A program made the translations under genes and the position numbers. A DNA stretch of 64,000 nt from Parastagonospora avenae f. sp. tritici 18332-5 (Eukaryota; Ascomycota; Dothideomycetes; Pleosporales; Phaeosphaeriaceae). Location of the stretch: assembly GCA_022559985.1 (NCBI GenBank), contig JAFJTR010000009.1:124001-188000 (forward strand). Reading direction: 5' to 3'. The notes under the pieces are model-generated. The model did no database searches, was not told the DNA's origin, and saw only the letters and a program-made list of their open reading frames with translations. Position 1 is the first letter of the stretch; each line of letters starts with the position of its first letter. Of the stretch, positions 1 through 9,904 are shown piece after piece.

Positions 1-136
1 TGACTGCAGTTGAAAGTGGTGGTGTGGAGTTCCTGCGATCATCGCGGAGGTGGTCGTCGTGTCCGCAAGGAGCTTGGGCCATGGGCCACCTCCTTTTCAA
101 ACTTCTTCCAGATGTCACCTCCAGCCCATCAACATC

Positions 137-1414
137 ATGCACTCGACGAGAGCTCTTTTAGCGAAGAATAACTTGCTAATATGCCTCGACGCATTTGGCA
201 CGCTGTTCAAGCCCACGCAACCGATTGCTGCGACATACGCCCTGGCCGCTGCTAAGCACGGAATCCAAACTGGTGGCGCGGAAAATGCGCAACAGGTTGG
301 TAGCAATTTTGCAAAGGCCTTCAAGGACGAGTCGGCACGCAATCCGAATTATGGTAAACGTACAGGGCTTGGTGCGCAGGCATGGTGGGAAAATGTAAGT
401 TGCACACTTCGAGCAGAGACAGATTACGGCACAAGGTGCAGGTGCTGCAATAAATCGTGCGCGCTGTCTGAAAACGACAAGCACTATCTAGGCGCGACTG
501 AGTTGAGCTGTCTAATTTCGAGGCTATTTCAGCGTTTCGTTGCGCAATAACAGAGCACCGGTCTGCTCAAACTCGTATGTAAGATGGCAATTGCTCTCCA
601 ATAGTACATTGAGTGAAAACAGAGCGCATACAGATACCTGCAGCACCTAGTGACGAAGCCATAAGACTATATTATCATCATAAATCACCGGTTGACAGCC
701 TCACAGGTAATTCGCGGCACGTTCACACCATTCTTGAAGCCTGGACAAAGCGTGCCACCAGCATTGACTACTGAACTCTGGCAACACTTTTCGACTGGTG
801 CTCCCTACAGCCTGTACCCAGATGTGAAAGAATTTTTCCTCGAATTACGCAAGTACAAGGCTACTGGACCCACGGAAGTGCTTCCTTGGAAATTCAACAA
901 GATCGTGGTGGGCATCATCTCCAATTCTGATGACCGCGCAGTCAGCATACTGGAAAGCATGGGCCTGGAAATTAGTCCAAGGCGTGCTGGGAAAACATCG
1001 CCTACTACCACACCGAATTCGTCGCAGAACGATATCGATTTCGTGGTACTCAGTTATGATGTTGGCCACAAAAAGCCGGACCACCACATCTTCGATGCAG
1101 CAACGTCTTTATTAGACGAGACGCTCGCCGAGGAAGCAGAAGGACTGCACGCCAACGACTTCGAGAAACTGTACTTGGGTGATGATCTCGAGGAGGACTA
1201 TTTCGGCGCCCTAGCAGCAGGGTGGTACCCAGTGCTGATAGATCGAAAGGGCGTGATGGATCGGGTCAGCGGCTTTCGCTTTGGTTCGGTAGGGACGACA
1301 GACAAGCAAGGCGAGGAGGTAAAGGTGTCGATGGCTCGGTCGTTGCTGACCCTTGACAGGTGGGCACCAAAAGTTCCTGAAAAGACAAGGATGGTGGACA
1401 GAAAGCGATTGTAG
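137..1414 (+). CDS. HAD-superfamily hydrolase, HDHD3-like
   Basis: Two exons, 137-394 and 707-1414, give about 321 aa; the intron 395-706 (GTAAGT...CACAG) is unusually long for this window (312 nt). The haloacid-dehalogenase phosphatase fold is seen from motif I near residue 18 (DAFGTLF, nucleophile Asp), motif II ISNSDDR near residue 158, a motif III lysine in GHKKPD, and motif IV YLGDDLEEDYFGA in the C-terminal third. The second Asp of the classical DxD is Phe, as is common in the HDHD3 branch, so phosphatase activity is uncertain. The substrate cannot be told. The start is the first ATG; the frame is open upstream to position 50 but only with a GTG. It converges with the next gene, with only about 50 bp between stop codons. 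Confidence 0.85.
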
Positions 1415-1466
1415 ATGATGCGTAGGTGGGATTGTGCCAGACGGGGCGTTGTACATCTAGTCTGTC

Positions 1467-2670
1467 TCATTCAGGCTCTTTCTTCACGTCGCTAGATGGC
1501 CTTCGAAGCTCCAAAATATCGGACATTTTCACATCCCCTTTACCACCCCAGCCTGCTGTTCCACTTGCGACATCTGGTCTGACGCGCACGTACCATCCCC
1601 ATGCTCTTTTGTCCAGGTCTTCTTTGCTGAGGACATGCGCCCACGACTCATATAAAAGCTCCAAGGCCCCCAGCACCAGACCGAGATTGCGCTCCTTTCC
1701 TGCTGCCATTGAGGCGGCTGTCTGTTTCTTGGGCGGGGCTGCTTTGCTATCCTTTGGGGTGTCGAACGCCTTCATGATGTAAGATCTCGCCGACTGAGCG
1801 GTGTATATCGGTAGCTGACTCGACGGAGTCCGGTTGGAACCAATGGCTGAGGATGTCTTCTTGAGTGCTTCCAGATCCACACCCCAAAGCGCAGGCTCTT
1901 TAGTAACAGGCTCTTCTACGAGTGTTATTTCCGATGATGAAAGTGTTTCCTGTGTGGAGTCGATGGACGGTTCCGCGATGGACGTTCTCGACTCTTCCCA
2001 GTCGTAGCCCCATCTTTTCATCACTCGCACGTCCCTGCTCATTATTCTGACAATTGGTTGTCCTTCGCCCCAGCCCTCATCCTCAGCTGCTTGCCCATGA
2101 TCAAGGCCAATATGGATGGCTTTGTTCTTACTGTTCATTGAAGTGACTGCCTGGGCAAGGCTTAGTCTACTCGAGATAGGTTGATCCGGCATGGTATACT
2201 TAAGCAAGGTCACAGCAAAGGCTAGTACGAGCGGGGCTCTGTTGGTGTGCACAACAGTAGCTCGGAGTGTCTGCTCGTCACGTTCGGCATCAGGTAGCGC
2301 AAGGGATGCTTCCAAGTCAGCAGGATTGAGCGGTTGGCCATAGGAAGGCTTGGCCCGCTTTGACGACGGCGTGGGTACGGAAGCTGACGTCTCGCTCGAT
2401 TTACGCTTCTTGGAGACTCGCTTCGCAGCGTTCAAAACTTGTCGTGCTATCTTTTCGTCTCCAAATATGCCTTTCAAATTGTCGAATTGTGCATTCGCCA
2501 AGTCGGACGCACTAGACTTGTCAGTCAAGGCTTGATGCGTGTTCACGTGCTTACGTGTTGAGATTCGCCGCTTGCAAGTCTTTGACCTTGCTCATTGCCT
2601 GTGCCAGCGGAACTTTCGCATCCTGGGAGAGAAATCGAAGCAGCGCTTGTAGATCTTGTGTAGAGGCCAT
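1467..2670 (-). CDS. conserved fungal protein of unknown function
   Basis: Exons 2555-2670 and 1467-2511 on the minus strand, joined over a 43-nt intron (GTAAGC...TCTAG with CTGAC just upstream of the acceptor), give 386 aa. Without the splice the first exon runs into TAA, while the second exon is open from an internal ATG at 2546. The N-terminus (about residues 1-70) is helical and looks like a helix-hairpin-helix-type small domain followed by a basic KKRK stretch, suggesting a nuclear protein. The central region (about 110-200) holds a conserved-looking block ending in RVMKRWGYDW. I do not recognise the family with certainty; a loose resemblance to IMPACT/UPF0029-type domains was considered but not supported. 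It shares a 301-bp divergent promoter with the SR140-like gene. Confidence 0.7.
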
Positions 2671-2971
2671 TGCATCAAGTATCCAATGCCGCAGTCTTTG
2701 AGGATGTGAATGGCAAGACTCCGTCCCGTGGAAGGACCTAAAGCTCGACGCGCTAGTGGATCAGCGCAGGGATGTCACAGGTCTTCCCCGCGACTTCAAC
2801 TTTCTACGCGGCAAACCTACCTACACCACTTTGCAGCCGCCAGTAGTCACGTCTCACACTATAGCTACAGCTTGATGATACACGCCTTTACTTGGCCGCA
2901 CAAATCATCTTACTAGGCTTGTCTGTTCTCACCCCAATTCCGAGACATCACCAACCGTGAGACACCTCGAC
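2671..2971. promoter_or_regulatory. divergent promoter region
   Basis: These 301 bases separate the ATG of the unknown protein (minus) from the ATG of the SR140-like gene (plus) and must hold both promoters. I see no canonical TATA box or other recognisable element. Confidence 0.5.
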
Positions 2972-5125
2972 ATGGCCTTCAAATTCTCGCTGGGTGCGGC
3001 CAAAGGCAACAAGGCGCAGCCTAATGCAAAAGCAAAGGCCGAAGAAGAGGCGAAAGAACGGGAGGACAAATTGGCGCTCGACAAGGTCATGGCCGACTTT
3101 GAGGAGGAGCACAGCGGCAAGAAGGGCATTCTGGGAGAACCGGAGCGCGATCATGGGGACGAAGAGGACGTATTTGTTCCTACTGGCAGCAAGCGACACT
3201 TCACGGGGCGCCAGCGATCTATGAAGAGCGGGCCTGGCACTCTCGACTCCGAACCGTTCGACGGATTCTCGAGACAAGGTGCAGCAGGCCGACTAGCACC
3301 ACAAATGCAGCAAGGATTCAGCAGAAATGTTCCTACACATCCCTCAGGCCTCGATGGGTCTCGTCAAGCCGAGAACGTGTACACGACGCTCGTAGCGAAA
3401 GCCTCAAACCTCCCTCCTACAATCGACCCCCGCCGAGTCGAAGAACTGTTTGCCGATTATCCGTCGCTCAAAGTCACAAAGGTCGAGAAGATACCTCCCC
3501 ATGGTCCTGCGACAAAGGGACGACCATCGGCGACTATGAAGGTAGTCTTCGATAAGGATGCTCCGGCCCGAGACCTCGACGAGGCTATGATGAGGCTGAA
3601 CGACAAGAAATACCTAGGACGGGGTTACTATCTACACCTGGACAGATATCTCGGCGGTAAAGCCGCAGATACAGCGCAGGTAAAAGAGCCCTTCGGTGCG
3701 CGCTGGCAGGCTCCAGAAATTTCCAAAGGCTATGCTCCACCTCCCGATCTTGGAGGCGGCAACAGGGACGGCCCGCGCGAAGATAGAGATCAGCTGATCG
3801 TCACCGCAAATCTACCGCCAGATACCGCGACTATCAGACTCATCCACCAGACAATCGAGGGTGTCATACTAGGCGGTGTTGAGTTCGAGGCTGCGCTCAT
3901 GAACGATCCACAGATTCAAGACGAGGAACGATTTGCGTGGCTCTATGATCAGAAACATCCACTCAACCGATACTATCGATGGCGAATGCATCAAGTTGTT
4001 TGCGACACATCGAATGCAGAGATCTTCGACTCACATGGCCTATGGAACGGTCCGACGGAGCCGCTCACAGATGAGTTCGCAGGAGATCTGGGTTCATTTG
4101 ACCCAGTGAACGAAGACTCCGATAGCGATGAGGAGGAACAGAGAACACAGAGCAAACCCCTGCCCATTGGCGACAACTACCCTGGTCGTGTTGACAATGG
4201 TTATGGGATCCTTAGCCCTCGCTCAAGGGCGCTGCTGCTTTGGCTACTGACATCGCTACCACCTGGAAGCATTGTCGCTGACGACATCGCCGCGGTTTCT
4301 GCCTTTTCGGTCGAGCACGCTGCGCATGGCATGGACGAGGTCGTCGACATCCTTCTCGCAAATGTAGTAGCGCCATTTCAGCTGACAGATGCTAATGCAA
4401 AGAAGCTGGCGGTGGACACTGAGGGCAAGGACGATGCAAGACGCCTCGATGTACGGCAGGTGACATTGAACGCACTCCGTATCGTGCATGATGTCCTCTT
4501 CACGACGTCAAAAGAGTCTGGAGTAGCCTACAGGTTCCGCCTAGCTATCGGTACCCAGCTCGTCGAGCGCAAGGTACTTGAGCACCTCGAGCAACTCCCC
4601 GCACAACTGGCTATGGGTCGCATGACAGAGAGGAGCTACAGAGACGAAGTGAATGTCATTCTCAAAGTCTGGGAAGACGAGTCGTTCTTCGAAAAGGCTA
4701 CGCTAGAGCATCTTGATGAAGTGTTCAACGCGCGAGAGAGACAAAAGGAGGAGGAAGAGCACGAGAAGAAGCTGGCAGAGCGACGCAAACGCAAGCTAGC
4801 TGCAAAGTCCAGCGCTGTGAAGAGGGCCGAGAAGACCGAGAAGACTCAGGAGGAGGCTAGCGATGTGGAGGTGGTGGATGAAGGGCAGACTCCCGATGAT
4901 CTGGCTGAGGAGGTCGAGGAGGCTGTCGGAGAGATGCAGCTACCAGCGCACACACCAGAAACTGAGTCACAGCCACCTGGTACTACTATTATCGAACAAA
5001 CGACACTGGAACCCACTCCGGAGCAAGCCGCGGCCCCAGAAACGATCCCCGGAGAGACTGCAGCTGCACGGGCTCGTAGACTGAGACCCAAGGCAGAGGA
5101 CATGTTTGCATCAGACGAGGAGTGA
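2972..5125 (+). CDS. U2 snRNP-associated SURP protein, SR140-like
   Basis: Single exon of 717 aa from the first ATG (the frame extends 15 nt further only to a GTG). Domain order matches the SR140/U2SURP family of splicing factors: an RNA-recognition-type region at about residues 133-225, a SURP module at about 288-345 (pattern LIHQTIEGVILGG ... DEERFAWLYD ... YYRWRMHQ), and a CID (RNA polymerase II CTD-interacting) domain at about 413-580. After this comes a highly charged coiled coil (RQKEEEEHEKKLAERRKRK) and an acidic tail ending SDEE. By family knowledge the protein associates with U2 snRNP in the nucleus and links splicing with transcription. The N-terminal Lys/Glu-rich segment is also typical. 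No intron signals were needed. Confidence 0.88.
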   Translation: MAFKFSLGAAKGNKAQPNAKAKAEEEAKEREDKLALDKVMADFEEEHSGKKGILGEPERDHGDEEDVFVPTGSKRHFTGRQRSMKSGPGTLDSEPFDGFSRQGAAGRLAPQMQQGFSRNVPTHPSGLDGSRQAENVYTTLVAKASNLPPTIDPRRVEELFADYPSLKVTKVEKIPPHGPATKGRPSATMKVVFDKDAPARDLDEAMMRLNDKKYLGRGYYLHLDRYLGGKAADTAQVKEPFGARWQAPEISKGYAPPPDLGGGNRDGPREDRDQLIVTANLPPDTATIRLIHQTIEGVILGGVEFEAALMNDPQIQDEERFAWLYDQKHPLNRYYRWRMHQVVCDTSNAEIFDSHGLWNGPTEPLTDEFAGDLGSFDPVNEDSDSDEEEQRTQSKPLPIGDNYPGRVDNGYGILSPRSRALLLWLLTSLPPGSIVADDIAAVSAFSVEHAAHGMDEVVDILLANVVAPFQLTDANAKKLAVDTEGKDDARRLDVRQVTLNALRIVHDVLFTTSKESGVAYRFRLAIGTQLVERKVLEHLEQLPAQLAMGRMTERSYRDEVNVILKVWEDESFFEKATLEHLDEVFNARERQKEEEEHEKKLAERRKRKLAAKSSAVKRAEKTEKTQEEASDVEVVDEGQTPDDLAEEVEEAVGEMQLPAHTPETESQPPGTTIIEQTTLEPTPEQAAAPETIPGETAAARARRLRPKAEDMFASDEE

Positions 5126-5797
5126 AAAGGTGGCTCACGTGGAGAAGGCGGTGTCCCTGGAGCTAGTAAACAAAGGTTGATAGTGGCATGTCAGCCGACA
5201 GGGTGGGGAATAAGGTGCAGTTTTGTGATACCCTAGAGCTCTTTCGTACATAGTCAGGAATCGAATACATGTAGTATATAATTTCTGCATGTTGGCGAAG
5301 TTTGCAGTAGCATACCCTCGAGGTCCCTCTTGTCGCATGGCGGTGAACAGAACTGCACCAATCAGACAACCCCGCACCTGATAGCTCGCTTGGTCCAACG
5401 AACGCAGACGCATCGTCGAGCCTGACAACCGGCGACATTTTTACAGTATCCTACAAACGAGTACCCGAGGTGGGAGATAGCTGTGACGCGCAAGCCCAAA
5501 GCAGACTATCGCGCGATCCCGTGTGCTGGTGTCTCCCCCGTGATTGGCGCTTCAAGGCTACTACGGTTGAGCGAGCTGCTACCCTCCGCTCGGACTCCAC
5601 AACGGACGGCAGTCGATACAATAACTTCTTGCACTCTACCCCACACCAAGAAGACGACCCGAGCCCCCTCCCTTGTCGTAGCCCTTCGGCGTACGGCAGC
5701 AAACAATCTATTCCAGGGCCGCCAAGCAGGCGCTCTTGCTCCGCATCATCTCCGTATCTCGACGCCGGAGCGCTAGATCTAGCCCTCCTCGACAGTC
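5126..5797. other. intergenic region, 672 bp
   Basis: Contains the 3' end region of the SR140-like gene and the promoter and leader of the DUF7918-like gene. Short ORFs occur on both strands but none shows a domain, a good start or coding character. I see nothing else. Confidence 0.6.
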
Positions 5798-7674
5798 ATG
5801 CCTTGCTTTCTCGGCCTGGTGAGTTTTTGCTACATGCAGTCTGCGCGTGAGGCTCTGGCTGACCTGACCCTTCCGCCTGCAGGCCGTCTCCATACACACG
5901 CCCAATGGCCCGCTGCCGGAGCACTCGATTCAGAAGCAATCCAAATTCCACCGCATCACCTCGTACATTCCCGTGCCGCCTGCAAAAGTGCCCCCGGGCG
6001 CAACCAAGCCAGAGCAGTCGACCTTTGCCATCTCCATCACCCTCCTCACACCCGGCCTCCACGTCCCATACTCCACACCGAAGCCCACGCCCGATGACCA
6101 GAACCCCAAACCCAAGGTCGTCGGCGGCCTTCCTGGCTCGGCCGGTGAGCGGGGCAAGTACACGCCTACGATAGCCCCCTACAAGCCTCTGACCACATCG
6201 CCCAACGAGACAATTGCTGCCTACATATACTTTGATGGACGAGCCAAAGAAGAAGTCGCGACCCTACTACGGCGCGGGGAAGAGACTTGGGTGAACTCGC
6301 GGTGGGTCAGTGTGCCAGATTCGGAAGGTGGAGGTCTTGCAGAGCGCGAGTTCCTCTTCCGCGAGGTCGGTCTGGAGCGCTGGCTCAATGGCCTGGATCT
6401 CGAAGGTAAAGATAAGGACGTGGCAGCCAAGATCGAGCGGAGAAAGCAGCGTCTGGAGAAGAAGCGACGGAAGCGAAGAGAAGCCGCGGGCAGTAGCGAC
6501 GAAGAGCAAGGCAAAGAACCCCGGAACGGCGTGCTGCGCTACGGCGAGAACAAGGATGCGCCGGTCGAGTCATTGTCAGGGAACGACGACTTCTTCACTA
6601 CCGACTCCGACGATACCGACGACGAGGGCCCCGTTCCTGAAGCAGCCGGGCAGATCAAGGTGGCACTGTTCCGCGTGTTGGCATCTGGCGAAATCAAGCG
6701 CGGCGAGTACTCTCCACAGTTCGATGCGCACGACGACGACGAGCAGAATGGCACCGGAGAAGGCGACGACATTGACCATACGACAAGTTTCGCGAAGCCC
6801 AAGACTCTGGATCCAAAGTCCATCAGTACCCAGACAGTCACTGGCATCGATCCTCCCGATAAGCCATATGCGGTCTTTACCTTCTTGTACCGCGGAGAGC
6901 GTAAGTACTGGCAAATTTGCTTTGTTGAAATCGTCGCTAACAGTCACAGGCCAATTGCGCAAGATGGGCATTCTGGAAGTCGACAAGACCCCTACTGTAG
7001 TCTCGCCTGCAGCAAAACGGAAATCTGGAGCGCTCAATTTTGGCAGCCTTAAGCCCCTAGATGCCGCATCAGGGACCAAGAATTTTGGTGGCTACCGCGA
7101 CGCCGCTCAGACGTCGCCCAAGTCAAAAATCCAGGTTGAGGACGCCATGGACAGTGATGCAGATGACGAGGACGAGATCAAGGTCGAAGATGACGACGAG
7201 AAGGATGATGGTGGCAAGGGACTGTTATCTCCCGAAGACGCCCATCGGCAAGGCGAACTTGCGGAGGGTGTACGGAAGATCAAGGTACGTGGGCGACTAA
7301 TCTCTGTCAGCATCCGAATATTGCTGACACCATGATAGCTCAAACGCCAACATTCCGCCGAGCCCCTGGGTCGTCCCACAGCTCCATCTGCATCAGACGC
7401 GTCTGGATCACCGCTATCAGGGACTCCAGTGCCGGGCATCACGACCACGGAGACCTCCTCGTCCACTAGTAACGTCAAGGCCGAACCCGGACCAGAGTCA
7501 AGCATCGCCTCCCCATTTAAGAAGCAACGTGCCTCCCTCCCCGGCTTTGACGACAACGTAAGAAAGAGCTTAGGCCAGGCGCTCATGGGCACGCCCAAAG
7601 AGCGCGGTAACTCAGAAGGCAACATACCCTCTTCCAACCTTGAGACCAAGATGGAAGAAGACGAGGAGTTGTAG
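5798..7674 (+). CDS. DUF7918-like nuclear protein
   Basis: Four exons: 5798-5818, 5883-6900, 6950-7284 and 7339-7674, in phase throughout, giving about 569 aa. The first exon encodes only seven residues (MPCFLGL) before a GTGAGT donor. The N-terminal 200 residues resemble the fungal DUF7918 fold: an opening hydrophobic strand, YIYFDGRAKEE, a tryptophan-rich turn (WVNSRWVSVPDSEG) and an EFLFREV segment. A strongly basic Lys/Arg stretch near residue 215 (KIERRKQRLEKKRRKRRE) is a likely nuclear-localisation signal. The rest is acidic and low-complexity with SPKSK, SPFKK and LSP sites that could be phosphorylated. Function is unknown. Intron phases 0, 1 and 0 are consistent; the second intron is GTAAGT...CACAG. 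Confidence 0.78.
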
Positions 7675-8173
7675 ACACCAGGACATGCGTTTACAGAGCG
7701 CCTTTGGGGTGAATGAACCGAACATGACAAATGACAGCATCAAGACTATACCACACGGCACCTCTCTTTTCAGGGCCTCACTGAGCTCGTACTCACGGCG
7801 GGGGAAGCATATTGCGAAGAAAATACCGGGGCACGGTTTGGATATCCACGGACTTGTTTGTTTGGCTGGATTTTTTTTTCTGTCGCGAACAGGCTCGGAC
7901 GTGCGTATGTTTTGCGTGTCGAGAGTGGTTTGGTTGAGTTACGATTAGATACGATACTATACTACAGCTGCTTTACAGCGCACAGTAACAATTACGAAGC
8001 ATTGTAGAAAGACTCTCTGAATATTCTGAGGCGGTGAAGAGGGAGCTTGGATATTCAAACACTTTTGTAAGGCTAGATGAGGTGTCTTGTGGTGGCGTAT
8101 AAATTCAAGCTGCTTTATTAAGTTATCAATGTGCTCCTAAAGAGCAGCCTGGTGGCCGCCCATACATCCACGT
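7675..8173. other. convergent 3' intergenic region
   Basis: The 499 bases between two convergent stop codons. It holds a run of nine T at about 7869-7877 and T-rich sequence that may serve 3'-end formation. No gene seen. Confidence 0.5.
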
Positions 8174-9545
8174 CTAAGCAACAGGCGCTAGTTTAAATTC
8201 ACTCGCGCTCATTTCCCAACCCATACCCCCTCCATCCTTCCGCGCTGCCAACTTCCCCGCTAGACTCATTTTCCGCTCCCGATTCCTCTCCGTACACAGC
8301 TCGTACACGGTGCTCAGGTTGAACACCAGAGAGTGGAACGGCGCGCTCTGATCCACCAACGTCTCCAGCACACCCTTGGCCTCGGAGATCCTGCCCGTGT
8401 ACACGAGACACACAGCGAGATTCTGCGCGAGCATAGCGTCGTCCGGGTGCTTGTCATATAGAGTGCGGAAGGCCGTGGTCGCAGCTTCGAAGTCTGAGTC
8501 AGCGAGGTGGAGGAGGGCGGTTAGCGTCGCGTTTGTCAGAGTCGAGGATGTAGCGCTGGACAAGCAGCGGCGGGCAGATGCTATGTCGCCGACGCGCAGC
8601 CAGACGAGGGTTTCCATGATGGCGATGTCTTTATTTGCGTCTCCCTCAGCGGGGGATAGGGTGGATAGATGTCGTCCTGCGCCTTCCAGGTCGCCCATTT
8701 CTACGAGCACGTTTGCGACGCGGATTCCGCAGTCTCGAAGCCGAGCACGCCATGTCTTCTTCTCGTCGTCTGATGTGCTCGCCTTGACGATGTTCTCGCG
8801 ACACTCGCGGGCTAGCTCGTAGTATCCCATGATGCCCTTGCGCCATTCGCCGTAGCCCAGCGCGCTGAGCCGCACGGCGAGCACGCGCAGGTCCCAGGAC
8901 ACGAGGTGAGCGTTTGTCAGGGGGTGTCGATAGAAAGCGCTGTTCAAGTCACCGAGCAGTTTCGATTCTTGCGCAGCCAGCGAATGCTCGGAGAGTAGGC
9001 ACAGACATGCCAGGCGTGTGTGAAATAGGTGGAAGAGCGTCTGGTGGTCGTGCGGCGAGCAGGAGAGGATGTTGCGGGTGCATAGGGAGGCAGCGAGGCG
9101 GTAGTGGCCTGAGAGAAGGAGGGTTGATATTGGGATTGAGGGAGAGGGGAGAGATGGCGGGTTCAAGAAGGGCGGGGGAATGGACGCAGCGGGCAAGATG
9201 TGGTATGCGGATGGGTCCTGGAGGAAGCTGAAGTCCTTTGAAGGCATGTCGTCGATGCCGCGGGAGGAGCCATCTTGGGGGGATAGAGCGCGGCGGGCAG
9301 GGGAGCGCACGCGGGTGGGAAGGGGCGATGGGGAGAGATTTGAGGGTGTGAGTGTTGACAGAGGGCTAGATTACAGTATCAGCATGGAAGTTGTTCGACA
9401 TGCATTCATTGTGGCTACATACTCGTCTCCATCAGCATCGAGGGGACCCCGCGTCAACTGCCTGGTCAGGGGCGCAACTGCTGCGTTTAGCCAGCTTCAA
9501 CACGAGAATGTGACGCCGGGAGCAGATTACCTCTCCGTCTGTCAT
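8174..9545 (-). CDS. TRAPPC12-like TPR protein (TRAPP vesicle tethering)
   Basis: Three minus-strand exons: 9531-9545 (15 nt, MTDGE), 9423-9457 (35 nt) and 8174-9365, giving 413 aa. The large exon is open upstream only to a GTG, and a proper ATG appears when two micro-exons are joined: the first intron has GTAATC with branch GCTAAAC and acceptor CAG, the second GTATGT...CTAG, both in phase. The N-terminus is proline/serine-rich; the body is alpha-helical with tetratricopeptide-like repeats, notably around residues 225-380 (METLVWLRVGDIASARRCL, LLHLADSDFEAATTAFRTL, NLAVCLVYTGRISEA). Length and repeat layout match fungal TRAPPC12 homologues, peripheral factors of TRAPP complexes acting in ER-Golgi traffic. 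The family call is good; the micro-exons are inferred. Confidence 0.78.
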
Positions 9546-9904
9546 CGCCGGTCGAGGGCGCGCGACCATGACTACTCCGCGCCCGTTCGGTACTCGATGG
9601 CGGAACTTGCATCGTCGGTGGTCTGCGTGCAGCCGTGTCGAGCACATGTCATAGGTGGTTCCCGTCCGAAGTCGGGCTTCCCCACATTTACTATGCCTGA
9701 TATTACCCTAGCGCCGCCCGCTACGTCGGCGAAGGGCGCTCGAGAATGGTGACTGTGTGCTAAATCGCCTCAGAGAGGCCGACCAACGAAAAGGCAGACG
9801 CCTGCTGTCTTACGCTTCTCCCACGTCTTTTCCCTGTCTTACTCCCCCTCTCCGCTCACATTTGTGTCTAATAGTCCTGCGGGACGTAGAATTGTTTCTC
9901 CAAG
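9546..9904. promoter_or_regulatory. divergent promoter between TRAPPC12-like and ILV2
   Basis: 359 bases between the two ATGs. It includes a pyrimidine-rich stretch (about 9818-9860) shortly upstream of the ILV2 start, typical of fungal core promoters. I found no perfect TGACTCA (general amino-acid control) site. Confidence 0.45.

Noticed and set aside
50..136. N-terminal extension of the HAD hydrolase
   Set aside because: Opens with GTG; the first ATG is at 137, just before the conserved DAFGTLF.
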